DNA of 64,000 bases, taken from positions 806,001 through 870,000 of the forward strand of contig JAOWBW010000036.1 in assembly GCA_026119855.1 (NCBI GenBank), in the 5' to 3' direction. The DNA comes from Campanula takesimana. Its lineage: Eukaryota > Streptophyta > Magnoliopsida > Asterales > Campanulaceae. Below are positions 1 to 10,534 of this stretch, in pieces. The translations under genes and the position numbers were made by a program. Every line of letters begins with the position of its first letter. Within the stretch, counting starts at the first letter, position 1. The notes under the pieces are model-generated. The model was not told the origin of the DNA, searched no databases, and saw nothing but the letters and a program-made list of their open reading frames with translations.

Positions 1-29
1 AAAAAAAAACGCACAAGAAAAGAAGCCCG

Positions 30-59
30 CTAGATTGAAAACCCGAAAGGGCGGTCTAG
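30..59 (+). other. Conserved RNA hairpin, copy 1 (Athila-like 3' UTR)
   Basis: CTAGA at 30-34 pairs with TCTAG at 55-59, and inside it CCC-GAAA-GGG forms a short stem capped by a GNRA-type tetraloop. The same fold recurs at 131-158 and 19940-19967 with different but still complementary outer stem bases. Confidence 0.6.
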
Positions 60-130
60 GCAAAAACCAGGGTGTGCATAAAAAAAAAAAATGAAAAAAA
101 AAATATAAATATAAAAAAAAATTAGAGAGG

Positions 131-158
131 CTAAGTGAAAACCCGAAAGGGCGCTTAG
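131..158 (+). other. Conserved RNA hairpin, copy 2 (Athila-like 3' UTR)
   Basis: CTAAG (131-135) pairs with CTTAG (154-158); the inner stem is CCC-GAAA-GGG. Compared with copy 1 the two inner positions of the outer stem changed on both sides, so pairing is kept. Confidence 0.6.
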
Positions 159-408
159 GCAAAAGGTGAGGTTTGAGTAATAAAATATCTTACATCCACC
201 GGAGAGAAGACATAAGGGGGGTTTGGAGTTTTGGGTAGGATATACACTATTGGAGTAGGAGGTTCGGTTAGAGGTGATTAGGATAGAAACCCTCGTTCTT
301 TCTTGGAGTAATAAGGGAGCGTTGGTGTTTTGTTACGAGGTAAGTTTTGTGCTTAATTATATAAATCTTGCATAAACTTGTTTTTATGAGGGAGATTGTA
401 GTGTGAGA

Positions 409-423
409 TAAGCGTGGGGGAAA
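409..423 (+). promoter_or_regulatory. Internal polypurine-tract-like sequence
   Basis: TAAGCGTGGGGGAAA is nearly identical to the 3' polypurine tract at 686-701 and lies about 280 nt upstream of it. The complete Athila-like element has the same pair (20209-20223 and 20517-20532). Confidence 0.55.
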
Positions 424-701
424 TTAGGACATTTTTAGTTCCCCTTGGCTTTTGAGTGGACATTTAGTTTGGATACCGTTTATTATGGTGTTGGTATCAA
501 GCTAATGTCATTTTTATTATTTTTTTGAGGATTTATAAGGAGACGGAGTTTCTACACTTCGTATTTTATTTATTGATGTTTGATTGGTGGTTTAGAGGAG
601 ACTAGGAATCATTTTTCTCCACGCTACGCTATATAGACCGGTGTTTAGAGGGAGTTAAGATTTTACTCAGGGACGAGTAAAGGTCTAAGCGTGGGGGAAT
701 T

Positions 702-2117
702 TGATGGGATGAATTTTATACCTTTAATTCCTACGTTTCTTGGAGCTTAAAGTATGATTTCTATGTAATTTAGATCATTTTTTATGTAATTTTGGGATAA
801 ATATATTTATGGGGCTTAATTGTAATTCGGGAGTATTTTATTATTTTATATTTTGTAACCCGAATGTAATTTAATTATGAGTTAAAAGAGATCTCAAAAT
901 ATGCAAAAGAAAGTCAATCGGGACGAAGAATATAGTGGATTAAAGTGTTGGTATTTGAAGAAAATGAGGAATGGTTCATTATAGTTACAGCCATGATAGG
1001 AGTAGTTGTAGAAGTGGAGCAGCCCTTACCAATTACAACAGTCCTTGTGCCACAAGTTCTCACCACAAGGGCTCGGATGGAAGCTCAGGGACTTTTCTGT
1101 AATTTCTGAAAAAATGCAGGGACCAAACTGCAGTAGACTTGAAAGATCAGGGACTGTTTTGCAAACTTTGGAGAAGACCTGGCGTGACTTTTTATGCGGA
1201 TTCCTGGCAGCTGTTTTCTTTGTTTTTAATTTTCCTTTTTCAATTATTATTGACTTATGTTTTTAGGTTTGTCTTAGGGTATTGGGAAAAAGGAGGTTTC
1301 TAGTTTTTGGAGGGGTATTCGACAAGTAGAAGAGAGGAAGTACGTATTTTTTTTTTTTCTTTGTCTTGGGGCATTGAAACTTTTATGGAGAACTAAAAAC
1401 TCCATTACTTTGGGTTGAGATCTTGAACCTTCTTTAATTCAATTGAGGTAATTTCTCTTATTCTCTTGTGTAATCTATTCATAATTTTGCTTGTATTGAT
1501 CTAGATTAATATTTAGGGTTTGTGGATTTGGCCAATCCATTAGTTCTATTTCTTGATCTATGCTAGAATTCTCTGTTCTGTGCCAGAATTAGGGTTTTCA
1601 CCGTAGCATCTTCACGAATTGTGTATGTGCCATAGCAATTCGGGAAGTAGGCAAAATTAGACGATTATCTATATGAAATAATTGTAGAAAGCGTTTTTGA
1701 TCTTAGTCTCTTAAATTGAATCAATTAATTCTGCGATCTAGACTGTGCCAGTTAGATTAATTTATTAATTAGGGTTTATAGTGAGTGTGCCACTGCTATA
1801 GACTAATCTGTAAGAAGAGACAGAGATTGCAATATATCTCGTGATCAAGTGAATAGGATTAACGGAGAATAAGAAGTACCAATGAAATTGAATTAGAGGA
1901 TGGGGATAGTGATCAATCCGAAGTGCTTTTTAAATCATTGTTTTGATCACATTTAGTTTAATTTCCCGTCTAGGAATTAAGTACAATCAAAATCAACCCC
2001 CAATCTGGTCAAGTGACTGTTCGTAAATAAATAACCGTTCTTCGTGGATCGACTCTGGACTTGCCCTAGCTATATTTTTAGAACTTAGTCCAGGTTTAAT
2101 TTGTAGGTGTGCGATCA
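702..2117 (+). repeat. Athila-like LTR (3' LTR of the partial element)
   Basis: Begins TGATGG right after the polypurine tract at 686-701. Near its end it carries a block (about 2041-2070) resembling the GTGGATCGA / GGGATCGACCC block near the end of the other Athila-like LTR (about 11817-11830). About 1.4 kb, like the 1367-bp LTR of the complete copy. The right boundary is uncertain. Short open frames inside it have no recognisable product. Confidence 0.6.
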
Positions 2118-2990
2118 AGCCTACCAGTTGTTTCTTCTTCCTTCAAAATCATTCTTTTGTTCTAACAAGACATATATTACAGTGTCAGATATAAAAATAA
2201 CATTTTAAAATAGAGACCATTTGATAACGGTGTCCCAAAATAGAGAGTATTATATAAATAGTATCTCAAAATAGGGATTATGAGGCATGCTGTCCTAAAA
2301 ATGTTAAAATAGGGACTACTCACTCCATCTCATTTCAAATTACAAAATTTGCCATTTTAAATTTCCTATAAAAATTGCAAAGTTCAAAAGTAAAAAATAT
2401 TTTATATTTTTAATTAGTGGGTCAACTTGCCATATTCACTTCAGCTAAGCCCACAAATTATTCTCAATTCACGTTCGTTCTCCTATCCAACTATCTACAC
2501 TCACAATACATTACTTTTTTCACACTTTTTTTTAATTCTAGTGCAATGACGGTTTTATGCAATTTAAAATGAGACGGAGTGAGTATTAAATATTGCGGTC
2601 ACAAACAAGTAGTCTATAAAAGACATTTTTCTAGTAATGATATGAGTTACATTTTAGCGGTCATCTGAGAATATTACGGTCACATTTACTTACATCTTAT
2701 ATTATACTCCCTCTTCATCTACCCAAAAAGTTTGTCTCATTTGACTTTTTAGGGTCAATACAAATGAACTTTGTCCAAACATTGATGTCGATATAATTGA
2801 TAAATCATTAAGTGATTTACGAAACAATTTTTATAATTTCATTGTGATAACAAGATTGACACAAATTTACTGATTGCGCAACGATAGACGGTTCAGCTAT
2901 TACTTACCCTCAAAATGGAAATATCATTTGTGGGACAGAGTGATCTTTACCTTACTGAACTCCATTTATTGCCTGTTTCAAGAAGGCATA
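2118..2990. other. AT-rich MITE-littered spacer
   Basis: No gene seen. It holds one Stowaway-type MITE (2319-2583), the left end of another TIR-like sequence near 2707 (CTCCCTCTTCATC), and a TTTTTCTAGTA string near 2625 that resembles a CACTA terminus without a partner. The rest is unexplained. Confidence 0.5.
2319..2583. mobile_element. Stowaway-type MITE (Tc1/mariner), 265 bp
   Basis: Inverted termini CTCACTCCATCTCATTT at the left and the complement of CTCACTCCGTCTCATTT at the right, flanked by TA on both sides (2317-2318, 2584-2585). Noncoding. Confidence 0.8.
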
Positions 2991-2992
2991 TA

Positions 2993-3550
2993 CTCAATAC
3001 GTTCAAGCTTACTTGACACTTATTTCTATTTTGAATTGTCTCAGCTCACTTGACACTTCCCAAAATAGCATACTCCCTCCGTCTTTTTAATTTGTTCACA
3101 CTTTGACCAATGCACAAGTTTTAAGAAAAAATGTTTTATATTAGTAGTTGAGTGAGTGTTGTGGTATGAAAAGTATGATGTGATATGTGAGTGGAGTTAG
3201 AATTGTGAGTGGGATAGTTGTTGTGAGTATGATAAGTGGGTCCCATTGAATAAAAAATAATATAAACTTTCCTCTTTCGGATTGTGAACAATCAAAATGG
3301 GACACCCAAAATGGCAAAAAGTGAACAGACTAAAAAGACGGAGGGGGTACTTTTTATAAATTTATATTCACTCTACCCTACCACTCATTTTCTCTATTTA
3401 TTTTCCACCACTCAATTTATTCAACTAATAATACTATTTACCCACTCATTCTCTCTCTTCATTTTCTACCACACATTTTCCTTATTTTATTTATTCTCCT
3501 TAATTATTGTGCCCAACTCATGGGTATCAAGTGAGGTGGGACGGAGGGAG
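2993..3550. mobile_element. Stowaway-type MITE split by a second Stowaway
   Basis: Left half (2993-3070) and right half (3350-3550) together match, in reverse, the intact MITE at 42481-42762; the right terminus ends GTGGGACGGAGGGAG and both outer flanks are TA. The inner MITE at 3073-3347 sits at an internal TA that was duplicated. The left terminus is mutated. A 112-codon open frame across it is not a gene. Confidence 0.8.
3073..3347. mobile_element. Stowaway-type MITE nested in another MITE
   Basis: TIRs CTCCCTCCGTCTTTTTA at the left and its near-perfect complement at the right, with TA at 3071-3072 and 3348-3349. 275 bp, noncoding. Confidence 0.85.
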
Positions 3551-4128
3551 TATACTTATCAAGACCTAGCTTCCATTTTCATTCACGATTTTTCTAATTT
3601 GTGCTCTAAAGGCACATGTTAAGTGATTTAAATATGCAAATCAATGTATTTATTAAACTTACTTTAACTCATTCATTTCCGTAACTATAGCGATATATTT
3701 TGTATATAAGTAAACTTACATATTTATGGAAGCATATAAATGTGGAGAATTACTTATTTAAATCGCTGAACATGTACTCTTAGGGCACATGTTAGAAAAA
3801 CCAATTCATAAATTTACTTTCTAGTTTCCATTTCCATTTCAAATCCTGAAACCAAATCAATGTCTCACAATCCCGTAAAATTAATTTTGATTGAGTAATT
3901 TAAAGAACAAAAGTGTGATCATATCACAAAAATCTTCAGCGTAACAAAAAAAAAAAAAAAAAATGGAGTAAAATTAAAATTAGAATTTTGAGCGGGGCAA
4001 TTAAATTGTAAGACAATCTAATAAAGTCTAATAATAATCTAGCCGCACAAAGTTGAAACCAATAGATGAGATGCAAGTGGATGAATTACATGTTATACTA
4101 TACTAACAGAATATTTCTCCGTCTTATA
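3551..4128. other. AT-rich spacer, nothing recognised
   Basis: No gene, TIR or LTR seen. A GGCACATGTTA word occurs twice (about 3610 and 3785), and there is a poly-A run near 3945-3962. Confidence 0.4.
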
Positions 4129-4356
4129 CTCCCCTCCCCTGATCCAAAATTGGTCAATCAGATGTTGCTTTGACCAATAATTTAAATAAGAAAATAATGC
4201 TAGTAAAAATCTAAAATTTGTCATTGTATTATAATTAATAATACTTTTAATAACATTTTTTAGATTTTTATTAGGATCATTATTTTTGGTTTAAATTTAT
4301 TAGTCAAACTTACATCCGTTTGACCAAAAGTGCCAGTTATTATGGACCAGAGGGAG
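4129..4356. mobile_element. Stowaway-type MITE, 228 bp
   Basis: Left end CTCCCCTCCCCTGATCC and right end GGACCAGAGGGAG are imperfect inverted repeats with TA on both sides (4127-4128, 4357-4358). Subterminal blocks near TTGGTCAA and TTTGACCAAA also pair. Confidence 0.75.
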
Positions 4357-4392
4357 TAACATTTTGCACCAATTTATTTTTTTAAATATCTA

Positions 4393-5433
4393 ATCCTTCC
4401 GTCCCACCCGAATTAGGATTTTTGGGTTGGGCACGGGGATTAAGGAAAAGAGGTGGTCTCCCATGAGAACAAGGGGATCCGTCTCATGCATGAGACGGGT
4501 CGCCCCATGACCCATGGGCCGAACCCGCCACGTGGCAACCCACCATTGGCCGATTTTTTTTTTTTTTTTTTTTGAGTTTTTTATTTTTTTTTCCGGATTT
4601 TCAGTGGTTTAGCAAAAAATAATAGTTACCATCTCTTAAAGTAACATTGTTCATAAGTAAACGTAATACTTGTTTTAAAAAAAACAAAAGCTCGTTTTTA
4701 CCCATTTGAAAAGTAATAACTTATGTATATGAATGTAATAGTAAGTTTATACAAGTAAATGTAACACTTTGATTGACGAAATTGTAACAGATTTCTATAG
4801 ATAATGTAATACTTTTACATGTATCATGATAAATTTGACCCATTGTAACTTATTGTTTAAAAACATATAGATATCTATACATATGTATTACAATTATGTA
4901 CAAATACTATTACATATAAATAACACGTTTGTTACATTTTAGTTATAATAAGTATTACTTTTGGCAAACGAAGAAAACATAGGAAAAACACTATTACTTT
5001 AAGAGATGGTAACTATTACTTTTCACAAACCGAAAAAAAACCAAAAATAAAAAATATAAAAATTTTAAAAAAAAATAAAATAAAATAAATCGGCCAATGA
5101 GGGGCTGCCACGTGGCAGGGTCCCCCCATGGGTCCTGGAGCAGGGTTGTGGGTCGGGTAATGGGTCAAAAAAATGACCCGTCTCACCCATGAGACGGGTT
5201 GGAGTGTTCTCACCCAAGTTTTTGTCTAAGGAAAAAGTGTTAGTAGAGTAGGTGTTGTGAGTATGAAAAGTGAAGTAGGAAAGAGAAAGTGATGTAGAGA
5301 ATAATGAGTGGAAAATTGTTGTGAGTGTGAATGTGGGTCCCATTAAATAAAACACTTCCATTTTTGGGTTGTCCTAATTCGAATGGGACACCCAAAATGG
5401 AAATTTGTCCTAATTCGAGTGGGACGGAGGGAG
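4393..5433. mobile_element. Stowaway-type MITE carrying a nested Mutator-type MITE
   Basis: The left end reads ATCCTTCCGTCCCACCCG and the right end is the complement of CTCCCTCCGTCCCACTCG, with TA at 4391-4392 and 5434-5435. About 265 bp remain once the 777-bp inner element (4450-5226) and its target duplication are subtracted. Noncoding. Confidence 0.75.
4450..5226. mobile_element. Mutator-type MITE, 777 bp, 9-bp target duplication
   Basis: Flanked by perfect TAAGGAAAA duplications (4441-4449, 5227-5235). The right end, read inward, is GACAAAAACTTGGGTGAGAA; the left end is a diverged partner. Inside are GC-rich inverted arms (GAGACGGGT, CCACGTGGCA) and an AT-rich core whose block near 4620-4650 is repeated in inverse near 4995-5025. 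Same terminal family as 8433-8585 and 40004-40754. Confidence 0.75.
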
Positions 5434-5435
5434 TA

Positions 5436-5780
5436 ATTGATAAGTCTCAGTTTTTTTTTCCTTTTAAATATACAGTTTTAAGCTAACGGTCAAACAACCA
5501 CGAAACTTCGGGATCCACGCAATGGCCGGTGCACCTGTTACCCATCCTTGAAAGTGGTCTCTCCATTTGTGGTCCATAACTCCATTTGTTGCATGAACAT
5601 GCATGGAAGCATATATGTATATATACATATATACATATACTAATATGTATAAGAGAAACCAATATTAATGCATATTCATGCATCTTACACAATTGCTAAA
5701 CTTTCATCTCTTTTCTCCTTATACAAATCATATAAATTTATGTATTCACATTTCCATTCCATATCCACAAAGAATCCAAA
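5436..5780 (+). promoter_or_regulatory. Upstream region of the ABCG gene
   Basis: Only about 345 bp separate the ABCG start codon from the nearest MITE. RY-type motifs (CATGCA, bound by B3 factors) lie at 5598-5605 (CATGCATG) and 5677-5683. Candidate TATA boxes are TATAAATT at 5731-5738 and the TATA-rich palindromic stretch 5614-5640. Which one is used cannot be told from sequence. Confidence 0.4.
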
Positions 5781-7811
5781 ATGTCTCGAATAGTAGCCAT
5801 GGATTCTCCGGTCAGCTACTGTAACAGCCCAACTCTTAGCGAGCTTCTCAAGACCGCCGGCTCTTTGGATGAAACCGTCCTACAAATGACTGACCCTCGG
5901 TCACCATCTCACTTTCCCCTCCTACTTTCCTTCACAAACCTCACTTACAGCGTCAATCTTAGCCCCAAAATATCGTTCACTGCCGGAAAAAGCTCAAAAG
6001 TCCTTATCAGTGACATCTCGGGCGAAGCCCGGGACGGAGAAATATTCGCAATACTCGGAGGCAGTGGTTCCGGAAAGTCAACGCTGATAGACGCGTTAGC
6101 TGACCGGATGGTCAAAGGAAGTTTGAAGGGTAAGGTGATGGTCAATGGGGAGAGGTTGGATTCGGAGGTTTTCAAGTCTATTACCACTTATGTAATGCAA
6201 GATGATGTGTTGGTTCCCATGTTGACAGTCAGGGAGACGCTGACTTATGCTGCTCAGTTCCGGCTTCCTGGAACTGTCTCTGAGTCTCGCAAGAGACTCA
6301 GAGTTGAAGCCCTAATTGATCAGTTAGGGCTTCATAGAGCAGCTGATACTATAATCGGTGATGTGAGCCACAGAGGTGTCTTGGGTGGAGAACGCCGCCG
6401 TGTCTCCATTGGGGTCGATATTATACACGAACCCATGATTTTGTTACTCGACGAGCCCACTTCTGGGCTCGATTCGACTTGTGCATACAAGGTGATGAAA
6501 GTGCTGAAGAAGGTGGCGGAAAGTGGGGGCATAGTTGTAACATCGGTACACCAACCGAGTTCACGGATAGTTGGCTTGCTTGACCGCATCTTGCTCTTAT
6601 CATGCGGGGGAGTTGCGTATTATGGATCTCCAGTTGAGTTGACACTGTTTCTTGATGACTTGGGTTATCGGGTTCCTGAAAAGGATAACCCGATCGAGTT
6701 CGCCCTTGATCTTATTAGCGAACTCGAAGCTTCCCCGGGTGGAGGTGACAATTTGGTTGAGCACATTAAGCATTGGTCTCAAGACCATTCCGATAAAATG
6801 TTTCCAAATTGCTTGTCATTACAGGACACCATGCGTGCCAGGGGAAGGTCAGCCTCTGGCGCGACAACATTTCCAAATCCTTTCTGGACCGAAATGTGGA
6901 TCCTAATGAAAAGATCCACCAAGAATTTATTTAGAATGCCAGGTCTACTAGGCATTCGCTTTGCAGCCGTAATTGTCACGAGCATCATCTTAGGGACAAT
7001 CTTTTGGCACCTCGAAAGATCCCCGAGAGGCATACAAGAAAGGGTAGGGTTTTACTCATTCGGCATGTCAACAATGTTCTACTCGTGCGCTGACGTCTTG
7101 CCTACATTGCTTCAAGAGCGGTTCATTTTCTTGAGAGAGACAGCTTACAACGCGTATCGTCGTTCCTCATACGTGCTCTCAAACACAGTCATGAACGTGC
7201 CTCCATTGATTTTCCTCTCTATACCTTTCACCGTGATTACATTTTGGGGGGTTGGCCTAGAAGGCGGAGTCTCGGGTTTCGCCTTCTACTACCTAGTAGT
7301 CTTATCTTCACTTTGGTGCGGGAATTCATTCGTAACATGCCTTTCTGGACTCGTGCCCAACGCAATGATAGCCTACACGGTAGGGATTGCAATGGTAGCG
7401 TACTATCTAGTCATGAGCGGATTCTTTATAACTCGCGACCGAATCCCATCTTTTTGGATTTGGTTTCATTATTTATCCTTGATCAAGTACCCGTACGAAG
7501 CAGCCATGCATAACGAATTTGACAACCCGTCGAGGTGCTTTATTACGGGTTCGCAGATTTTTGATAGCTCGCCGTTAAGTGCAGCGCCGGATGTCATGAA
7601 AGAGAAGGTGTTGGAATGCATGGGGAGCACAATGGGGTTGAACATAAGTCGTACGACTTGTATGGCTACGGGTGCGGAAATATTGGGGCTTCAAGCTGTG
7701 ACACAGTTGAACAAATGGCAATGCCTTTGGGTCACTTTTGGTTGGGGGGTTTTCTTCAGAATTGTCTATTATTTTGCATTGTTAATTGGAAGCAAGAACA
7801 AGAGGAGGTAA
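5781..7811 (+). CDS. ABCG (WBC) half-size ABC transporter
   Basis: A 676-residue single-exon half-transporter in the usual ABCG order, nucleotide-binding domain first, membrane domain second; these pump lipidic or other hydrophobic substrates across the plasma membrane as dimers. Seen: Walker A GGSGSGKST (93-101), Q-loop Gln140, signature VLGGERRR (200-207), Walker B ILLLDE (220-225), D-loop SGLD, H-loop His257. About six membrane spans lie near 389-410, 421-441, 470-490, 498-519, 528-550 and 646-669, with an extracellular loop at 571-640 that has an N-glycosylation site NIS at 621. The sequence resembles the Arabidopsis ABCG1/2/6/16/20 group, which is also intronless; substrate unknown. The first ATG is preferred because MSR-VA starts are common there; an ATG at 5799 has a stronger context. 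Odd: the signature Ser is Leu (codon 6381-6383). Transposons flank it on both sides. Confidence 0.93.
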   Translation: MSRIVAMDSPVSYCNSPTLSELLKTAGSLDETVLQMTDPRSPSHFPLLLSFTNLTYSVNLSPKISFTAGKSSKVLISDISGEARDGEIFAILGGSGSGKSTLIDALADRMVKGSLKGKVMVNGERLDSEVFKSITTYVMQDDVLVPMLTVRETLTYAAQFRLPGTVSESRKRLRVEALIDQLGLHRAADTIIGDVSHRGVLGGERRRVSIGVDIIHEPMILLLDEPTSGLDSTCAYKVMKVLKKVAESGGIVVTSVHQPSSRIVGLLDRILLLSCGGVAYYGSPVELTLFLDDLGYRVPEKDNPIEFALDLISELEASPGGGDNLVEHIKHWSQDHSDKMFPNCLSLQDTMRARGRSASGATTFPNPFWTEMWILMKRSTKNLFRMPGLLGIRFAAVIVTSIILGTIFWHLERSPRGIQERVGFYSFGMSTMFYSCADVLPTLLQERFIFLRETAYNAYRRSSYVLSNTVMNVPPLIFLSIPFTVITFWGVGLEGGVSGFAFYYLVVLSSLWCGNSFVTCLSGLVPNAMIAYTVGIAMVAYYLVMSGFFITRDRIPSFWIWFHYLSLIKYPYEAAMHNEFDNPSRCFITGSQIFDSSPLSAAPDVMKEKVLECMGSTMGLNISRTTCMATGAEILGLQAVTQLNKWQCLWVTFGWGVFFRIVYYFALLIGSKNKRR

Positions 7812-7931
7812 TTAAGGTGGTCAATTACTTTGGAGTTTCGTTTGACTTTAGAGTGGATTACATGTTTTTTCTAAAGGTTATTGTATTTTGTTAAAAAAAA
7901 AAAAAAAAAAGCAGTAATATCTTATCTTATA
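7812..7931 (+). other. ABCG 3' flank with poly-A run
   Basis: About 80 bp of AT-rich 3' UTR-like sequence is followed by an A run at about 7893-7910. It could be part of the UTR or an insertion scar; no separate gene. Confidence 0.4.
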
Positions 7932-8253
7932 CTCCCTCCGTCTCACTGAAAGTGATAGTTTTTTCATTTTTCATTCGTCCCATCATAAATCATAAATAAG
8001 ACTGCACAAAATGGTATATTTAATTTTCATACTCACAACCTCTCCTTCTCTATTAATATTTTACTCCCTCCGTCTTAAAATAATGGCTACTTATTTTCAT
8101 TTTAGGGTCTTATACTAATGGCTACTTACCTAAAATGTTCAATTTTTTTCTCCCCTACTTATTTACTTACGTAATCACTCACAACAACTGTCCACCATTT
8201 TACTTTCTCTCTCCGACGGTACCAACAAGTTAAGTCTCGGTGGGACGGAAGGA
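7932..8253. mobile_element. Composite of Stowaway-type MITE ends
   Basis: Left termini CTCCCTCCGTCTCACT at 7932 and CTCCCTCCGTCTTAAA at 8064, both preceded by TA, and one right terminus GTGGGACGGAAGGA ending near 8253 before TA. Probably one MITE interrupted by a second, truncated one. The region 8254-8423 holds nothing recognised. Confidence 0.55.
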
Positions 8254-8432
8254 TATGTGTCTCTCTCTTTTCATTAATGTAAACTTGACTTTATAATCTT
8301 TTTGTGAAAATGGTTGGAAGTTGGAACGCTTTAAATATAAAGGAGTTTTTAGTCAAAATTATGAAAGGATGATTGAGCAATGGAAAAGGAGAAAGATTAA
8401 TCTTTTGCTGTAAATAAACCTCATTTGTTTCC

Positions 8433-8585
8433 GAGGAACATTTGTGTGAGACGGTCTCACACGGTGAGACGGATCTTGTTGAGAGAGGAAATGGGTTTAC
8501 CCATCCCCACCCATAAGGGGCAAACCATTTACTCTCTCATAAAGATCCGTCTCACATGTGAAACCGTCTCACACAAGTTTTTGTC
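8433..8585. mobile_element. Mutator-type MITE, 153 bp, 9-bp target duplication
   Basis: Flanked by TTTGTTTCC at 8424-8432 and 8586-8594. The right end read inward is GACAAAAACTTGTGTGAGAC; the left end has the matching GTGTGAGAC. The body is a nearly full-length hairpin of GAGACGG arms. Confidence 0.8.
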
Positions 8586-8893
8586 TTTGTTTCCATAAAT
8601 AAATGAACGGCTTTCAATTTTTGGAGGTTCACTTTCGGCAGGCGTTTGCCTAGTCCAGTGTTTTGCCCTAATGGCTAATGGTACCAGATTAGCAAGTTGC
8701 CTGTGTTGACTCATTTGTGTGTAAAAAAGTAGTACGAGTAGTATTATTCCCAAGGTTTTCCTATTTTCTTTTTTATACATTTTCATAGTCCTATTCTCAA
8801 AACGGTAAATAAATATTATAAAAAATTATTTTAATAATAAATAATTTTGAAAAAACTAACATTGATTTATTTATTTTTTTAATTGCTTGCATA

Positions 8894-9369
8894 CACTACA
8901 AGAAAAACCTAAAACAGAGACATTTAATAATGCCATATTTATCTACTTTAGTGGCAATATTGGGTTAGTGGCATTACATAATTAATGTAATCTATAGTGG
9001 TGTCACGGTAGACCTAAATGCCACTATCCATATGTTGGTGTCATTTATATAAATGACAGTGTGTTTAATTAGTGTCACTGATTTAAATGTCACCAGACCA
9101 AATTAATGTCATTAACTAAGTACCACTATGTCAAATTACTGTCATTAAACTAAATGTCACTGTGTCAAAATAGTGTCATTGAACTAAATGCCTCTATGTT
9201 ATATTAGTATCATTAATTTAAATGTCACTTTATAAAATTAGCCTCATTGTTTGAATGTCACTAGCTTAATATTTAGCATCAATGACGGGTCTAATGTCCT
9301 ATGACATTTCCGAATGTCACTTACAAATTGTAATAGATTTAATATTCTAAATATGCCACTTTCTATGTT
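8894..9369. mobile_element. Left end of a CACTA-like transposon
   Basis: The terminus CACTACAAGAAAAACC is typical of CACTA (En/Spm) elements and is followed by irregular repeats of AATGTCACT / TAGTGTCATT words spaced some tens of bases apart, like subterminal transposase-binding arrays. The triple-LTR array inserted at 9370-9374 interrupts it. I could not find a matching right terminus after 40929, so the element may be truncated or longer than this window. Confidence 0.55.
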
Positions 9370-9374
9370 GTTTA

Positions 9375-10458
9375 TGTTGGAATATAAATTACGCAACAAG
9401 TAGATTAAACAAACAATCAACGGGGCAATCATGCATTCAAACAGTGTAATCGCAGTACAACCAACAATTAAAGTAACACGCAACAAAGCATACTATAACA
9501 ACACGAAAATTAAAGAACAAGTTAGAAACTTATCGGGGTTGATCGAGTCGCCTTAGGAAGACTTCCCTAAGAGAAATTATTGCCTCCTACTCGTGCGATT
9601 TCGGATACAGACAAATTCCTCCGAGGATAAAACGATCTCAGAATTTGAGTCAAGAACGATGCACACAGACTCAAATCTAACTGCGGCTCTATCTCATTCA
9701 CCTGAGTCTCTCGTGATTTCACCATGGATTAAGGATTCAACATCAAGTATATGAATCGACTGTAAAGACAAGCAAACAGAAAACAGAGCTCGGAATAGGA
9801 GAGAACAACACATGAGACTAACGACACAGTGAGTGTACCAAGTACTGCTTACTGCGCTGTCAACCAACGGTATATCCTTTTCCTCTTTCTGCCTTTCATC
9901 TTATACGGACCAGTATTTGATTCCTTAATTGTTTTGTCCACTTACATTGGATTAGAACTCTTAATCCTAGTTAAACTAGGTTAACCCATTTATCCTTCCT
10001 TTGTACTGAGTATATAAAGTGGACATAGACTTGTACTAGTATGGAAACTCTTGAAACTTAGCACATGACCATCAACTTTCGGTCAACCATGGGCTATGTA
10101 TAAGCTCTTGACTTAGTTATATTAATTATCCAAGTCAAACTTAACTCCTTAAAGTCCATCCCAATTAAAGGACTATTTACTTTAGTTAAGTTACAAGTAA
10201 TTATTAAACTATCTTAAACTCTTAAACATACAAATAAACTTATTTAATCATAAAGATAATTATAATAAATATATACTTCCATTAAATTAGATTATATAAT
10301 CTAAAATAACATATCAAAGTATAGATTATCCTAATTATCTTTAATAAGTAAGTTTATCACGTATACGTCTTTGAGCTATGGATTTCTACCATTAAATGGC
10401 TTTAATCCCAGTTTAATATTACAACTTTAACCCATATCAAAGACATAAGTTTCCAACA
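9375..10458 (-). repeat. LARD-like LTR 1 (1084 bp)
   Basis: TGTTGG...CCAACA termini, uninterrupted. Same length as LTR 2 and about 98-99% identical by eye. The nearby short open frames are not conserved genes. Confidence 0.9.
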
Positions 10459-10534
10459 ATCCCCCACAAATCCATAGTGAAAAGACGAGTAAAGACTATC
10501 CATGTCATGCTTTCAGTAGAACGGTACCTCCCGG

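Larger units (their letters stand above)
1..2117 (+). mobile_element. 3' end of an Athila-like Ty3 retrotransposon (3' UTR and 3' LTR)
   Basis: The first 701 bases align block by block with the 3' UTR of the complete Athila-like element further in (19930-20532): the paired hairpins, the GCGTGGGGGAA tracts, and the stretch near 600-680 ending in the GGGACGAGTAA block. A polypurine tract at 686-701 is followed directly by TGATGG, the same LTR start as in the complete element. The LTR runs from 702 to about 2117; its start is well supported, its end is a guess from the GATCA near 2113-2117, because the 5' LTR and the left target duplication lie outside the window. The LTR body is much more diverged from the second element than the 3' UTR is. 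No coding sequence of this copy is inside the window. Confidence 0.75.

Noticed and set aside
1045..1266. A 73-codon frame near the window start
   Set aside because: It lies within the Athila-like LTR and has no recognisable product.
7893..7910. Poly-A run after the intronless ABCG gene, suggesting a processed retrogene
   Set aside because: The ABCG1/2/6/16 group is naturally intronless, the frame is fully open, no flanking duplication was found, and A runs are common throughout the window.
9244..9486. Possible small gene on the minus strand
   Set aside because: It spans the junction between the CACTA end and LTR 1.
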